Part shown: piece after piece, positions 33,755 to 44,157 of the stretch | Layout: each line of letters opens with the position of its first letter | Numbering within the stretch: position 1 is the first letter of the stretch | Source: Streptomyces fumanus | Lineage (GTDB): Bacteria > Actinomycetota > Actinomycetes > Streptomycetales > Streptomycetaceae | Assembly: GCF_014655295.1 (NCBI RefSeq) | Contig: NZ_BNBI01000003.1 | Coordinates: 372,001 to 436,000 of the forward strand | Direction: 5' to 3' | DNA length: 64,000 nucleotides | Position numbers and translations under genes: made by a program | The notes under the pieces: model-generated | Databases searched by the model: none | The model's input: the letters and a program-made list of their open reading frames with translations, nothing else | What the model was told of the DNA's origin: nothing

Positions 33755-33801
33755 CGGACCCGCGGTCCGTTTCACCGACAACAATACGGACCCGTGGTCC
33801 G
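33755..33801. promoter_or_regulatory. Two copies of a TetR-type operator between divergent genes
   Basis: CGGACC-CGC-GGTCCG (33755-33769) and CGGACC-CGT-GGTCCG (33787-33801) are near-identical dyads 32 bp apart, about three helical turns, so the sites face the same side of DNA. They lie in the 106-bp gap between the NTF2-like and TetR genes and very likely bind the TetR protein. Confidence 0.8.
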
Positions 33802-33826
33802 TTTTTCAATCGAGAGGAGCCCGCGC

Positions 33827-34408
33827 GTGGCCGAGCGCAGACCCCGCAAGGACGCCGAACGCAACCGGGCGGCCGTCCTGGCCGCCGCCGACGCCCTCTT
33901 CGCCCGCTGCGAGCGCCCCGAGGACGTCACCATGGCCGACATCGCGGCCGAGGCCGGAGTCGGCAAGGGCACCCTCTTCCGGGCCTACGGCGACCGCGCC
34001 GGACTGATCCGGGCGCTGTACTCGGCGAAGCTGCGGCCGCTGCGGGAGGCCGTCGAGGAGGGCCCGCCGCCGCTGGGACCCGGCACTGACCCGCTGGAGC
34101 GGGTGCCCGCGCTGCTCGACGCCGTGCTCCGCTTCAAGCTCGACCACCGCCACCTCGCACTGGCCCTGGAGAGCGACGGCGGCGGCAGCCCGTACGGGGC
34201 CGAGCACTACGACCGGTGGCACACCCTGCTGCGGACCACGCTGGAGGGGGTCCCCGGTCTGGCCGACGGCGACTTCGCCGCGCACGCGCTGCTCGCCGCC
34301 GTCCGCGCGGATCTCGTCGAGCACCTGGCCGGGCAGGGGGTGGCGCGGGAGGCGATGCGCGCCCGGCTGGCGCAGTTCACGGCGCGGTTCCTCGGCGCCG
34401 GGCATTGA
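33827..34408 (+). CDS. TetR-family regulator of the divergent SDR/NTF2 pair
   Basis: 193 residues. The helix-turn-helix at about residues 10-58 reads ERNRAAVLAAADALFARCER, then TMADIAAEAGVGKGTLFRAY. The rest is the ligand domain. GTG at 33827 has GAGAGGAG. Twin dyads in the upstream gap suggest autorepression together with repression of the divergent NTF2/NmrA genes; the inducer is probably a substrate of those enzymes. This is inference from arrangement. Confidence 0.88.
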   Translation: MAERRPRKDAERNRAAVLAAADALFARCERPEDVTMADIAAEAGVGKGTLFRAYGDRAGLIRALYSAKLRPLREAVEEGPPPLGPGTDPLERVPALLDAVLRFKLDHRHLALALESDGGGSPYGAEHYDRWHTLLRTTLEGVPGLADGDFAAHALLAAVRADLVEHLAGQGVAREAMRARLAQFTARFLGAGH

Positions 34409-34526
34409 CCGGGGCGCTCCCGCCCGTGATCATCGCCACGGACCCAGGGCGGCAACCGGGCTCCCCGCTCCCGGTGCGCCGGGGCGGCCGGGCAGGTGCC
34501 GACCCGCCGACAGAGAGGACCCCGTC

Positions 34527-35405
34527 ATGTCCCGCACCATCGCCGTACTCGGCCCCGGCGGCGTCGGCGGCCTGCTCGCCGCGCTGCTCTCCCGGGCCGG
34601 CCACCGCGTGATCTGCCTCGCCGGGGAGGAGACCGTCCGCGCGCTGCGCGAGCACGGTGTCCGGGTGACCAGCCGCCAGTACGGTGCCTTCACGGCCCGG
34701 GTGGAGGCGGACACCGTGCTGCGCGAACCGGCCGGCCTGTGCCTGGTGTCGGTCAAGCACGGCGCGCTCGGCACCGCCCTGGACCGGGTGCCGGCGCCAC
34801 TCCTCGGCGACGGGCTCGTCCTGCCCTTCCTCAACGGCGTGGACCACATGGCCGTGCTGCGCGGGCACTTCGGCACCGACCGGGTGGCGGCGGCGGTGAT
34901 CCGCGTCGAGTCCGCCCGCACCGCGCCGGGCGTGATCGAGCACCACAGCCCGTTCACCGACATCGACCTGGCCGGGTCCGCCGAGCGCCTCGATCCGGTG
35001 GTCGCGCTGCTCGAAGCCGCCGGGACCCGGGCCCGGGTGCTGCCGGACGAGAACGCCGTGCTCTGGGGCAAGCTGGCCTTCCTGGCCCCGTTCGCCCTGC
35101 TGACCACCCGCTACCGGCTGCCCATCGGCGCGCTGCGCACCGAGCGGCGCGCGGAGCTGACCGCCCTGGTGGCGGAGGTCTGCGCCGTCGCCCGGGCCAG
35201 TGGCGGCGGCACCGGCGCCGAGCGGGTGCTGGCGGGCTACGACGGCTTCCCGGCGGACGGCAAGTCGTCGATGCTGCGCGACGCCGAGGCGGGCCGGCCG
35301 CTGGAGCTCGACGCGATCGGCGGGGCCGTGCTGCGGGCCGCCGCCCGGCACGGCGTCCCGGTCCCGGTGACGGAACGCCTGGTGGCCGAACTCGCCGCCG
35401 GCTGA
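34527..35405 (+). CDS. 2-dehydropantoate 2-reductase (ketopantoate reductase) family protein
   Basis: 292 residues with the N-terminal NADPH loop IAVLGPGGVGGLLAALLSRA, then VSVKHGALGTALDRVP (catalytic-type Lys) and the C-terminal domain GFPADGKSSMLRDAEAGRPL, which holds the second conserved Lys and the S-S-M-x-x-D pattern. It reduces ketopantoate to pantoate for pantothenate, or a related 2-oxo acid. Streptomyces often carry several such paralogues, so I do not call it panE. The ribosome-binding site is AGAGAGGA. Confidence 0.85.
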   Translation: MSRTIAVLGPGGVGGLLAALLSRAGHRVICLAGEETVRALREHGVRVTSRQYGAFTARVEADTVLREPAGLCLVSVKHGALGTALDRVPAPLLGDGLVLPFLNGVDHMAVLRGHFGTDRVAAAVIRVESARTAPGVIEHHSPFTDIDLAGSAERLDPVVALLEAAGTRARVLPDENAVLWGKLAFLAPFALLTTRYRLPIGALRTERRAELTALVAEVCAVARASGGGTGAERVLAGYDGFPADGKSSMLRDAEAGRPLELDAIGGAVLRAAARHGVPVPVTERLVAELAAG

Positions 35406-35488
35406 GGACGGCGGGGCCGCGCAGGGGGCGGCGGCACCGGCCCGCACGCCGCCCCGCTCCCGGGCCGGCGTACGGGCCGCCGCTCACG

Positions 35489-36049
35489 TCAGTCGACGAT
35501 CACCGTGCCCCGCGGCACCGGGGCGGGCTTCGCCGTGAGGGCGCCGCCGAAGTTGCCCTCGACCTCGGCGCGTTCCGCCGCGTCCGGGTAGGGGTTGGTG
35601 CACGCGGTGCCCGCGCTGGAACCGGACATCAGGCTGGAGCAGGGGCCGGGCTTGCGGTCCGGCAGGCCCAGGATGTGGCCGAGTTCGTGGGAGGAGATCC
35701 GGACCGTGTTGTACCCCTGGTTGACGGCCTGCCGTCCTATGTAGACGGTCCCGTTGCCGAGCGAGGTGGGCAGGGCGCGGGGCCAGCCGTTGTCCGCGAG
35801 GACCCGGACGTTGGCGCGCTGCCCGGCCGCCACCGGGCGCAGTTCGACGGCGTCGACGCTCTCGTTCCAGATCGCCGCGCCCCGGTCGACGGCGGACCGG
35901 AACTCCGCGGCGCCGCTGGCGTCGTAGGTGACGACCCGGGCGGCCGCCCCGGCGGGTTCGGCGGGAGCGGCGAGGGCCTGGCCGCCCGCCAGCGGGAACG
36001 TCACCACCAGCGCGGCGGCGAGTCCTCTGGTCAGCGTACGGATGTGCAT
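35489..36049 (-). CDS. snpA: Snapalysin-type secreted zinc metalloprotease (peptidase M7)
   Basis: 186 residues. Signal peptide MHIRTLTRGLAAALVVTFPL ending GGQALA-A. The zinc site is SSHELGHILGLPD (H-E-x-x-H-x-x-G-x-x-D, about residue 120), where Asp replaces the usual third His/Glu, the mark of snapalysins. Two Cys follow (GPCSSLM and GTACTNPYPD), as in the one-disulfide mature enzyme. It is a small extracellular neutral protease. The usual divergent LysR activator gene is not here, so its regulation differs or is elsewhere. Confidence 0.9.
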   Translation of the reverse strand: MHIRTLTRGLAAALVVTFPLAGGQALAAPAEPAGAAARVVTYDASGAAEFRSAVDRGAAIWNESVDAVELRPVAAGQRANVRVLADNGWPRALPTSLGNGTVYIGRQAVNQGYNTVRISSHELGHILGLPDRKPGPCSSLMSGSSAGTACTNPYPDAAERAEVEGNFGGALTAKPAPVPRGTVIVD

Positions 36050-36255
36050 GGTCGACCTCCTTGTGGGGGAAGGCAGTCGTGCTCATGACAGTTCAGGTTC
36101 CAGGGCACCCTGCCCGCCGGAACCGGGCGCCAATCCGTCAGTTCGACCGACCGTCACGCCGTGCACTCCGGTCCCGGCCGTCCGCGCGGCGCGCACACCG
36201 CTGCCCGGCGCCGTCGGGTCCGGGGACCGACCGCGCCGGGCAGGAGCGGGGGCAC

Positions 36256-37026
36256 TCAGTCCCGGTCGGTGTGCTCGCGTACGACATCGCCCTTGACGGC
36301 GTCGATGTCGTACGTCGTCTTGTTCCAGTTGCCGGTGTCGACGACGTCGACGGACCAGACCAGGCGCTTGTCGTCGTTCTCGTCGAGTTCGACGGAGGTG
36401 ACGGTGCCCTTGGTCTTGCCGGTGGCCGTCTTCACGGCCTGCTGGGGGGTCTGCTTCGCCTTGTCGAGCCGGTCGGCGATCTCGCTCTTGTCGTCCGCGT
36501 CCTGGTCGGCGGCGAGCTGGGAGCGGAACACCTTGCCGGTGACCGCGTCGATGTCGATGTCGTGCACGGTGCCGTCGGGGGCGGCCACCTTGGCCGCCCA
36601 TTCCGGGGCGCCCGAGGACGGGGCGGGGTTGGGGGTGGACGGACTGGCCGAACCGGACGCCGAGGGCGACTCGCCGGAGACGCGTCTCAGCTCCAGCTCG
36701 GTGAGTTTGCCTTTCGGTACCTCCTTGACCGCGGTGTCGGCCGCCTTGTCCCAGGTCACCTTGGCCTGGGGGACCAGGGCCTTGCGGTCGGCCTGGTCCT
36801 CGGTCATCGAGGACTCACTGGCCGAGGGGCTGCTGGACGAGGGACTGGCGGTGGCCGAACCGCTGGCGGACTGTCCGCTCGCGGACGGGCTGGTGGGGGC
36901 GGCGGCGACCACGTCGGCGCGGGTCGTTTCCGCGTTCCCGCAAGCGGTCAGCAGCAGGGCGGAACTTCCCAGGGCGCAGATCAGGGCCGCCGGACGGGCG
37001 GAGAGAAGACGTCGCACAGAACTCAT
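36256..37026 (-). CDS. PepSY-domain lipoprotein
   Basis: 256 residues. The lipobox LLLTACG ends a type II signal peptide (Cys about residue 29). A Ser/Ala/Pro-rich linker follows (AAPTSPSASGQSASGSATAS and more), then two PepSY repeats: about residues 85-175 (VPKGKLTELELRR through DIDIDAVTGKVFRS) and 185-252 (TPQQAVKTATGKTKGTVTSV through TYDIDAVKGDVVRE). It should be anchored outside the membrane. PepSY domains may restrain peptidases; the snapalysin gene next door on the same strand makes that worth noting but not proven. Confidence 0.85.
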   Translation of the reverse strand: MSSVRRLLSARPAALICALGSSALLLTACGNAETTRADVVAAAPTSPSASGQSASGSATASPSSSSPSASESSMTEDQADRKALVPQAKVTWDKAADTAVKEVPKGKLTELELRRVSGESPSASGSASPSTPNPAPSSGAPEWAAKVAAPDGTVHDIDIDAVTGKVFRSQLAADQDADDKSEIADRLDKAKQTPQQAVKTATGKTKGTVTSVELDENDDKRLVWSVDVVDTGNWNKTTYDIDAVKGDVVREHTDRD

Positions 37027-37116
37027 GTGATGGTCGTTAACCGTGCTGTCCAGCCATCACGCCGGGTGTCGCCGGAAACCACCTGGATGGCCGGGTGGGG
37101 ACGACCCGGCCGGCCC

Positions 37117-38474
<1,358 letters not shown>

Positions 38475-38541
38475 CCGGCCGGCGGTCGTGACAGCCGCCG
38501 AGGGGTGCGGCCACACTGGTGGGCCGAGAGGGGGTGGTCCG

Positions 38542-39729
38542 GTGGAGGACGGCCGGGAATCCGCACGGAAGGTGGACCGGGGACGGGAGCGGCCGGGCTG
38601 TCCGGTCGGCCGGGCGCCGGACGGGACCTGGCAGGTGCGGGAGTACGCCGTGGCCCGGGAGGTGCTGCGCGCGCCGGACACCGTGCAGGCCGGGCTCGGC
38701 ATCGAGACCGTGCGGAAACTGCCGCGCCGCATCCGCCGGCCGGTGCTGTACCGCGACGGGCCCGAGCACCGCGAACACCGCCGCCAGACCGCCCGGTACT
38801 TCACCCCGCGCCGGGTCGACGAGCACTACCGCGGCCTGATGGTGCGGATCGCCGAGGAACAGGTGGCGCGGTTGCGGGCGGCGGGCCGGGCCCCGCTGTC
38901 GGACCTCGCGTTCGACCTGACGATCGGGGTGGTCAGCGAGGTCATCGGGCTGCGGTACAGCCGTCCCGGCATCCGCCGCCGGCTGGAGCGGTTCTTCCCC
39001 GAGGAGTTCGGCGAACCGGGCCTCACCAGTGCGCGCGGCCTCTACTGGCTCTTCCGGCAGAACACCAACTGGCTGCGCATCCACCTCGCCGACGTCCGCC
39101 CCGCCATCCGCGCGCACCGCCGGGCGGAGCACGACGACCTGATCTCCCATCTGCTCGCCGAGGGCTGCTCGGACGCCGAGATCCTCGGCGAGTGCCTGAC
39201 CTTCGCCGCGGCCGGGATGGTCACCACCCGGGAGTTCATCTCGCTGGCCGCCTGGCACCTGTTCACCGACGAGGCGCTGCTGGCCCGCTACCGGGCGGCG
39301 GAGGAACCCGAACGGCTGGCGGTCCTCCAGGAGTTGCTGCGGCTGGAGCCGGTGGTCGGCACGCTGCGCCGCCGGGCGACGGCCGCGCTGCGCCTGCCCA
39401 CGCCCGACGGGCCCGCCGAGGTCCGCCCCGGTGAGTGCGTCGAGGTGCTCCTGGAGGACGTCAACACCGACCCGGCGGCCGTCGGCGCCGATCCGCTGCT
39501 GGTCCGCCCCGACCGGGACATCGCGTCCGGGCCCGGGCGGGCGGGGCTGTCGTTCGGCGACGGGCCGCACCGCTGCCCCGGGGCGCACATCGCCGTACTG
39601 GAGACCGATGTCCTGCTCAGCCGCCTGACCGCCCTCGACGGCATCCGGATGGCCGGGCCGCCGCGCGTCGCCTTCCAGGAGGCCATCGGCGGCTATGAGA
39701 TCCGGGACCTGACCGTGGCACTGGACTGA
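38542..39729 (+). CDS. Cytochrome P450
   Basis: 395 residues. The heme loop FGDGPHRCPGAHIAVLE (Cys about residue 345), the ExxR pair in LQELLRLEP, and an I-helix reading ECLTFAAAGMVTTREFISLA. The usual acidic residue before Thr in the I-helix (A-G-x-D/E-T) is Val here, so oxygen activation may be unusual. No ferredoxin or reductase gene adjoins it, and no biosynthetic genes flank it, so the substrate is unknown. GTG at 38542 has GAGAGGGGG upstream. It faces the AraC gene. Confidence 0.87.
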   Translation: MEDGRESARKVDRGRERPGCPVGRAPDGTWQVREYAVAREVLRAPDTVQAGLGIETVRKLPRRIRRPVLYRDGPEHREHRRQTARYFTPRRVDEHYRGLMVRIAEEQVARLRAAGRAPLSDLAFDLTIGVVSEVIGLRYSRPGIRRRLERFFPEEFGEPGLTSARGLYWLFRQNTNWLRIHLADVRPAIRAHRRAEHDDLISHLLAEGCSDAEILGECLTFAAAGMVTTREFISLAAWHLFTDEALLARYRAAEEPERLAVLQELLRLEPVVGTLRRRATAALRLPTPDGPAEVRPGECVEVLLEDVNTDPAAVGADPLLVRPDRDIASGPGRAGLSFGDGPHRCPGAHIAVLETDVLLSRLTALDGIRMAGPPRVAFQEAIGGYEIRDLTVALD

Positions 39730-39751
39730 GCCGCACGGCCGGGCCCCCGCC

Positions 39752-40621
39752 TCAGCGGGCCGGTTCCCGCTCCACCGGGAGCCACAGCTCGGCGTCGGCG
39801 TGCGCCCCGTCGTCCGACAGGACCGTGCGCAGGATCTCGGGGCCGGGCCGGCCGCGGTAGGGGGTGGACGGGAACCACTGGGTGAACACGTCCGCCCACA
39901 GCGTCTGGATCGCCTCCGGTGCCGGCCCCGAGGTGGTGAAGACCGCCCAGGTGCCGGCCGGGACGCGCAGCGCGGCCGTGTCCTCGGGCGGGTCCGCGGC
40001 GGTGATCACCCCGTGGTAGTAGTCGAGTTCGGTGCCTTCCGCCCGGCTCGGGTCGAGGCCGTCGCAGACGGCGACGATGCCGTGCGGCTCCTGGTCCGAC
40101 AGCTCCTCCAGTCGTCGCAGGGTCTCTGTGCCTATGCCGCGGACGAAGTCGATGATGGCCTGGTTGGGGCCCGAGTGGATCAGGGGGACCCGGGTCCTGG
40201 GGCCGACGACGGTGAAGTCCGGCTTGTCGATGACGCGGTAACGCATGCTGCTGCTCCCTTCGATGGTGAGGCGGAAGGCCATCCGGGGCTGGGAGCTGAG
40301 CGCGGCTCCGGTGCGGCGGGCCTCGCCGGGTCCGACGCCGTGCACGGCGCGGAACGCCCGCGCGAACGCCTCTCCCGAGCCGTAGCCGTAGCGCACCGCG
40401 ATCTCCAGCAGCGTCCGCTCGCCCGCGAGCACCTCCGCGCCCGCCAGCGTGAGCCGGCGCCGCCGGACGTACTCCGACAGCGGCATGCCCGCGAGCGCGG
40501 AGAACATCCGGCGGAAGTGGTACTCCGACGTGGCCGCGACACGGGCCAGCTCGGCCGCGTCCACGGTCCCGTCGAGATGCTCCTCGATGTGCTCCATCGC
40601 CTGGTTGAGCCGCTCCAGCAC
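39752..40621 (-). CDS. AraC-family regulator with GyrI-like effector domain
   Basis: 289 residues. The N-terminal AraC DNA-binding domain (residues 1-105) reads AAELARVAATSEYHFRRMFS and LLEIAVRYGYGSGEAFARAF. The C-terminal GyrI/BmrR-like small-molecule-binding domain (about 125-289) reads VIDKPDFTVVGPRTRVPLIH through GTWAVFTTSGPAPEAIQTLW. This is the Rob/SoxS-like layout that senses hydrophobic drugs. GTG start with GAAGGAGAGG; a TAGCGT -10 lies about 28 bp upstream. Its target is unknown; the convergent P450 is the only neighbour. Confidence 0.87.
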   Translation of the reverse strand: MLERLNQAMEHIEEHLDGTVDAAELARVAATSEYHFRRMFSALAGMPLSEYVRRRRLTLAGAEVLAGERTLLEIAVRYGYGSGEAFARAFRAVHGVGPGEARRTGAALSSQPRMAFRLTIEGSSSMRYRVIDKPDFTVVGPRTRVPLIHSGPNQAIIDFVRGIGTETLRRLEELSDQEPHGIVAVCDGLDPSRAEGTELDYYHGVITAADPPEDTAALRVPAGTWAVFTTSGPAPEAIQTLWADVFTQWFPSTPYRGRPGPEILRTVLSDDGAHADAELWLPVEREPAR

Positions 40622-40972
40622 GCCCGTCCCCTCTCCTTCTCGCCGTCCGCCACGCTAGGCGGCGGGCACGGCGGCGGACCCGACATTCCGTGCCGGGTCC
40701 GGTCGGGTGGACGGGGTGGGGCCGAAGGGAGGTGTGCAGGTGGCGGCGCGGCCGTCCCTTGCCGCGCCGCCACGCCCCTGCACCTTCCCGCGACAGGCGA
40801 GTGCCCACCGCGCGGGCGCGCACACCCGGGTTCCCGGCGGAGTCCGGGGACGACCACCCGATCGGCGGAAGAGTGACCCGCCCGCCATCCGCCGCTCGCC
40901 GCTCGCCGCTCGCCGAGAACGACGCCCGCCCCGCCGGGAGCGGCGGGGCGGGCGTGTGAAGGGGGCGCCGGG
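40622..40972. other. Intergenic region of 350 bp with a short tandem repeat
   Basis: No gene was found. It holds the AraC promoter, three tandem copies of GCCGCTC plus a partial copy (40891-40915), and the pgm terminator. Confidence 0.5.
40922..40955 (-). terminator. Terminator hairpin after phosphoglucomutase
   Basis: Perfect 14-bp arms ACGCCCGCCCCGCC (40922-40935) and its complement (40942-40955), 6-nt loop, 17 bp past the stop codon. Confidence 0.75.
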
Positions 40973-42613
40973 TCAGGCGTTCAGGGCGGCGAGGACGACC
41001 TCCTTGGCCTCGTCCTGCACCTGGCGGAGGTGGTCCGGTCCGCGGAAGGACTCGGCGTAGACCTTGTAGACGTCCTCGGTGCCGGAGGGGCGGGCCGCGA
41101 ACCAGGCGTTCTCGGTGGCCACCTTGATGCCGCCGATGGAGGCCCCGTTGCCCGGTGCCTCGGTGAGCACCGTGGTGACCGGCTCGCCCGCCAGGGTGTC
41201 GGCGGTGACCTGCGCCGGGGAGAGCTTGGCCAGCTTGGCCTTCTCCTCCCGGGTCGCGGGCGCGTCGATGCGCGCGTACGCCGGTTCCCCGAACCGGGCG
41301 GTAAGGTCGGCGTAGTGCTCGGAGGGCGTCCGGTCGGTGACGGCGGTGATCTCGGAGGCGAGCAGCGCCAGGATGATGCCGTCCTTGTCGGTGGTCCACA
41401 CCGAGCCGTCGCGCCGCAGGAAGGACGCCCCGGCGGACTCCTCGCCGCCGAACCCGAGCGAGCCGTCGACCAGCCCGTCCACGAACCACTTGAAGCCCAC
41501 GGGCACTTCGACCAGCCGGCGGCCGAGGTCGGCGGCGACCCGGTCGATCATCCCGGAGGAGACCAGGGTCTTGCCGACCCCCGCGTCGGCGGGCCAGTCG
41601 GCGCGGTGGGCGTACAGGTAGGAGATCGCGGTGGCGAGGTAGTGGTTGGGGTTCATCAGCCCCGCGTCCGGGGTGACGATGCCGTGCCGGTCGGCGTCGG
41701 CGTCGTTGCCGGTGGCGATCCGGAACCGGTCCCGCTGCTCGATCAGGGAGGCCATCGCGTACGGCGACGAGCAGTCCATGCGGATCTTGCCGTCCCAGTC
41801 CAGCGTCATGAACCGCCAGGTCGGGTCGGTCAGCGGATTGACCACGGTCAGGTCCAGGCGGTGCTGCTCGGCGATCCGGCCCCAGTAGGCGACGGACGCC
41901 CCGCCCAGCGGGTCGGCGCCGATGCGCACCCCGGCGGACCGGATCGCGTCCAGGTCGAGCACGGCCGGCAGGTCGGAGACGTAGCTGCCGAGGAAGTCGT
42001 AGCGGCCGGTGCCGGGCGCGGCGAGCGCCTTGGCGTACGGCAGACGGCGTACGTCCTTCAGGCCGCCCGCGATGATCTCGTTGGCCCGGTCCTGGATCCA
42101 GGAGGTGGCGTCCGAGCCGGCCGGGCCGCCGCTGGGCGGGTTGTACTTGAAGCCGCCGTCGGCGGGCGGGTTGTGCGAGGGGGTGACCACCACGCCGTCG
42201 GCGAGGCCGGAGGTGCGGCCCCGGTTGTGGGTGAGGATGGCGTGCGAGACGGCCGGGGTGGGCGTGTAGCCGTCCGCCTCGTCGATCAGGACGGTGACGT
42301 CGTTGGCCGCGAAGACCTCCAGGGCGGTGACCCTGGCCGGCTCCGACAGGGCGTGCGTGTCGGCGCCGAGGAACAGCGGGCCCGTGGTGCCCTGGGCCGC
42401 GCGGTACTCGCAGATGGCCTGGCTGGTCGCCGCGATGTGGTCCTCGTTGAACGCCGCCGCCAGCGACGAGCCGCGGTGCCCCGAGGTGCCGAACGCCACG
42501 CGCTGCCCCGGTTCCGCCGGGTCCGGGTGCAGCGCGTAGTACGCCGTCACCAGCCGGGCGACGTCGATCAGGTCCTCGGCTCCGGCCGGCCGGCCGGCCC
42601 GGTCATGCTGCAT
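40973..42613 (-). CDS. pgm: Phosphoglucomutase (alpha-D-glucose phosphate-specific)
   Basis: 546 residues, the normal length. The phosphoserine loop is [20 protein letters not shown] (about residue 150), with the metal loop [14 protein letters not shown] (D-x-D-x-D), the sugar loop [12 protein letters not shown] and the phosphate-binding [18 protein letters not shown] near the end. N-terminal [13 protein letters not shown] is also typical. It interconverts glucose-1- and glucose-6-phosphate for glycogen, trehalose and cell-wall precursor supply. ATG at 42613 has GGAGGAG. Confidence 0.95.
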   Translation of the reverse strand: MQHDRAGRPAGAEDLIDVARLVTAYYALHPDPAEPGQRVAFGTSGHRGSSLAAAFNEDHIAATSQAICEYRAAQGTTGPLFLGADTHALSEPARVTALEVFAANDVTVLIDEADGYTPTPAVSHAILTHNRGRTSGLADGVVVTPSHNPPADGGFKYNPPSGGPAGSDATSWIQDRANEIIAGGLKDVRRLPYAKALAAPGTGRYDFLGSYVSDLPAVLDLDAIRSAGVRIGADPLGGASVAYWGRIAEQHRLDLTVVNPLTDPTWRFMTLDWDGKIRMDCSSPYAMASLIEQRDRFRIATGNDADADRHGIVTPDAGLMNPNHYLATAISYLYAHRADWPADAGVGKTLVSSGMIDRVAADLGRRLVEVPVGFKWFVDGLVDGSLGFGGEESAGASFLRRDGSVWTTDKDGIILALLASEITAVTDRTPSEHYADLTARFGEPAYARIDAPATREEKAKLAKLSPAQVTADTLAGEPVTTVLTEAPGNGASIGGIKVATENAWFAARPSGTEDVYKVYAESFRGPDHLRQVQDEAKEVVLAALNA

Positions 42614-42779
42614 GCGCCCACTCCTCCGCATCGTCGTACATTCGCTCGCTGCCCTATCTTCCCCGGACCGCCGGTCACCTGCGCGTCCGGGGGCCGGGGC
42701 GGGGCGGGGCGGAGGGACCGGGCCCGTCGGCGCCGCGCGCGGGCCGGCGGACGGACGGGGTCCGGGTCGGGTGTGCGGG

Positions 42780-43253
42780 TCAGATGCGGCCGCCGGTGAG
42801 CCGGGTGAGGGGCCCCTGGGGCTGGCGTCCCGCGCGCCGTCCGGCCGCGTAGGAGGCGGCGGTGAGCACGGTCAGACCGGCACCGACACCGGCGGCGACG
42901 GCCTTGCGGTGGGCGATGACCGTCCACGCGGTCTTGGCGGTGGCGGCGACCTGACCGGAGGTCGTGATGATCGCCTGCCGGCCCACCTCGACGCCCTTGG
43001 CGGCGCTCTGCACGGCTCCGGTGGCCGCCTCGGCGGCACGGCCCGCGCCCGACCCGGCGGCTGACGCGGCGTCACTCGCCGTCGACTTGGTCTTGTCGGC
43101 CGCCTTGCCCGCGGTGTCCCCGGCCTTGTCGGCGGCGTTGCGCGCCGTGCGGGACGCCGGGGCGGTGGCCTTGTCGGCGGTCTTCCGCGCCGTGGACTCG
43201 GCGGTCCGCTCGGACTGCTGGCTGCTGTTCTTGGTCGGTTCAGTCATGGACAT
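42780..43253 (-). CDS. Alanine-rich, repeat-containing small protein with one membrane-like segment
   Basis: 157 residues. The first 80 are low-complexity and mostly built of K/A/D/T repeats ([20 protein letters not shown], then [20 protein letters not shown]), like LEA- or histone-tail-like proteins. A hydrophobic stretch [20 protein letters not shown] follows (about 120-140), then a basic tail ([20 protein letters not shown]). It resembles stress or desiccation proteins. ATG at 43253 has GAGAGG. A perfect 14-bp palindrome (43298-43311) lies in the promoter gap. Confidence 0.65.
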   Translation of the reverse strand: MSMTEPTKNSSQQSERTAESTARKTADKATAPASRTARNAADKAGDTAGKAADKTKSTASDAASAAGSGAGRAAEAATGAVQSAAKGVEVGRQAIITTSGQVAATAKTAWTVIAHRKAVAAGVGAGLTVLTAASYAAGRRAGRQPQGPLTRLTGGRI

Positions 43254-43297
43254 CGCGTTGCCTCTCGCCGCTTGCGCAAACGCCTCTGTCGATGCCT

Positions 43298-43311
43298 GTT
43301 TCGGCCGAAAC
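43298..43311. promoter_or_regulatory. Perfect 14-bp palindrome GTTTCGGCCGAAAC
   Basis: Self-complementary element in the 174-bp gap between the alanine-rich protein gene (minus) and the Mrr-like gene (plus), 45 bp from the former. It could be an operator or the -35 of a stress-sigma promoter. Confidence 0.4.
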
Positions 43312-43427
43312 CTGGCCGGAACACAGCCGTCTCGCGCCGGGCCGGTCCCGGGCGGGTAGAGGTCTCGCAGTTCACACGCCCGCGCGTCCGCACCGGACGG
43401 CGGGCCAGGGGCAGGGGGCCGGCTCCG

Positions 43428-44132
43428 ATGGCATCGTGGCGCGGCACGACCGGCGGGGACGGCTCGCCGCGCGCCCGACGGCGGCGCACGGTGCGGCTGT
43501 TGCGGGCCGAGGGGCGGCAGGGGCCAGGGTTCCGCGAGGTGTTCCCGGCGCTGGCCGGGCTGGTCCTCGTGCTGTGCGCCGCGGTGGCGGGGCTCGCGGC
43601 CGGTTACCGCGTCCTCGGCATCGGTGTGCCGGCCGCCTTCCTCGTCCTGCTCGCCCTCGCCGTCCCGTTCGTCCTGCGGCGGCTGCGCCCCGCGGCCCGG
43701 CGTCGGCGCGGCTACTACACCACGCGGGAGATCGCCGAACTGGACACGCCGCAACTGGCGTCGGCCGTGGCCCGGATGCTGCGCCGGGACGGCTGGTCCG
43801 CGCACCCGCCGGCCGGCGATCGGGTACGTCCCCGGGTGCGGGCCCGCCACCCCCGGGGCCTGCGCCTGGAGGTGGCCTTCCGGCCGGTCGCCGAACCCCT
43901 GCCCGACGAGGAACCCCGCCGGCCGCCTCCCGGACACGCCGAGCCGCTCGTCCGACTCGTCGTCCACCGGGGCCGGTTCACCGACCGGGACGTGCGGTGG
44001 GCGAGCCGCCGGAGCGGCGTCCGGCTCATGGACGGGGCGCTGCTGGGCCGTTGGGCGCAGGGCACGCCCCTGGAGCGGCTGATCGACCTGGACGGGGAGC
44101 GGGGCGTGGGCGACGACGGAACCGGCGAGTGA
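43428..44132 (+). CDS. Membrane protein with restriction-endonuclease-like (Mrr-type) domain
   Basis: 234 residues. Two hydrophobic segments (FPALAGLVLVLCAAVAGLAA and GIGVPAAFLVLLALAVPFVL, about residues 40-85) precede a soluble part that starts YYTTREIAELDTPQLASAVA and RMLRRDGWSAHPPAGDR. That start matches Mrr-cat-like helices before the PD-(D/E)xK core. The rest (LRLEVAFRPVAEPLP, then PLVRLVVHRGRFTDRDVRWA and GVRLMDGALLGRWAQG) keeps the shape, but I do not see a clear D...QxK triad, so nuclease activity is doubtful. Confidence 0.6.
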   Translation: MASWRGTTGGDGSPRARRRRTVRLLRAEGRQGPGFREVFPALAGLVLVLCAAVAGLAAGYRVLGIGVPAAFLVLLALAVPFVLRRLRPAARRRRGYYTTREIAELDTPQLASAVARMLRRDGWSAHPPAGDRVRPRVRARHPRGLRLEVAFRPVAEPLPDEEPRRPPPGHAEPLVRLVVHRGRFTDRDVRWASRRSGVRLMDGALLGRWAQGTPLERLIDLDGERGVGDDGTGE

Positions 44133-44157
44133 ACGGACCGGGCGGCCTGCCTACCGC

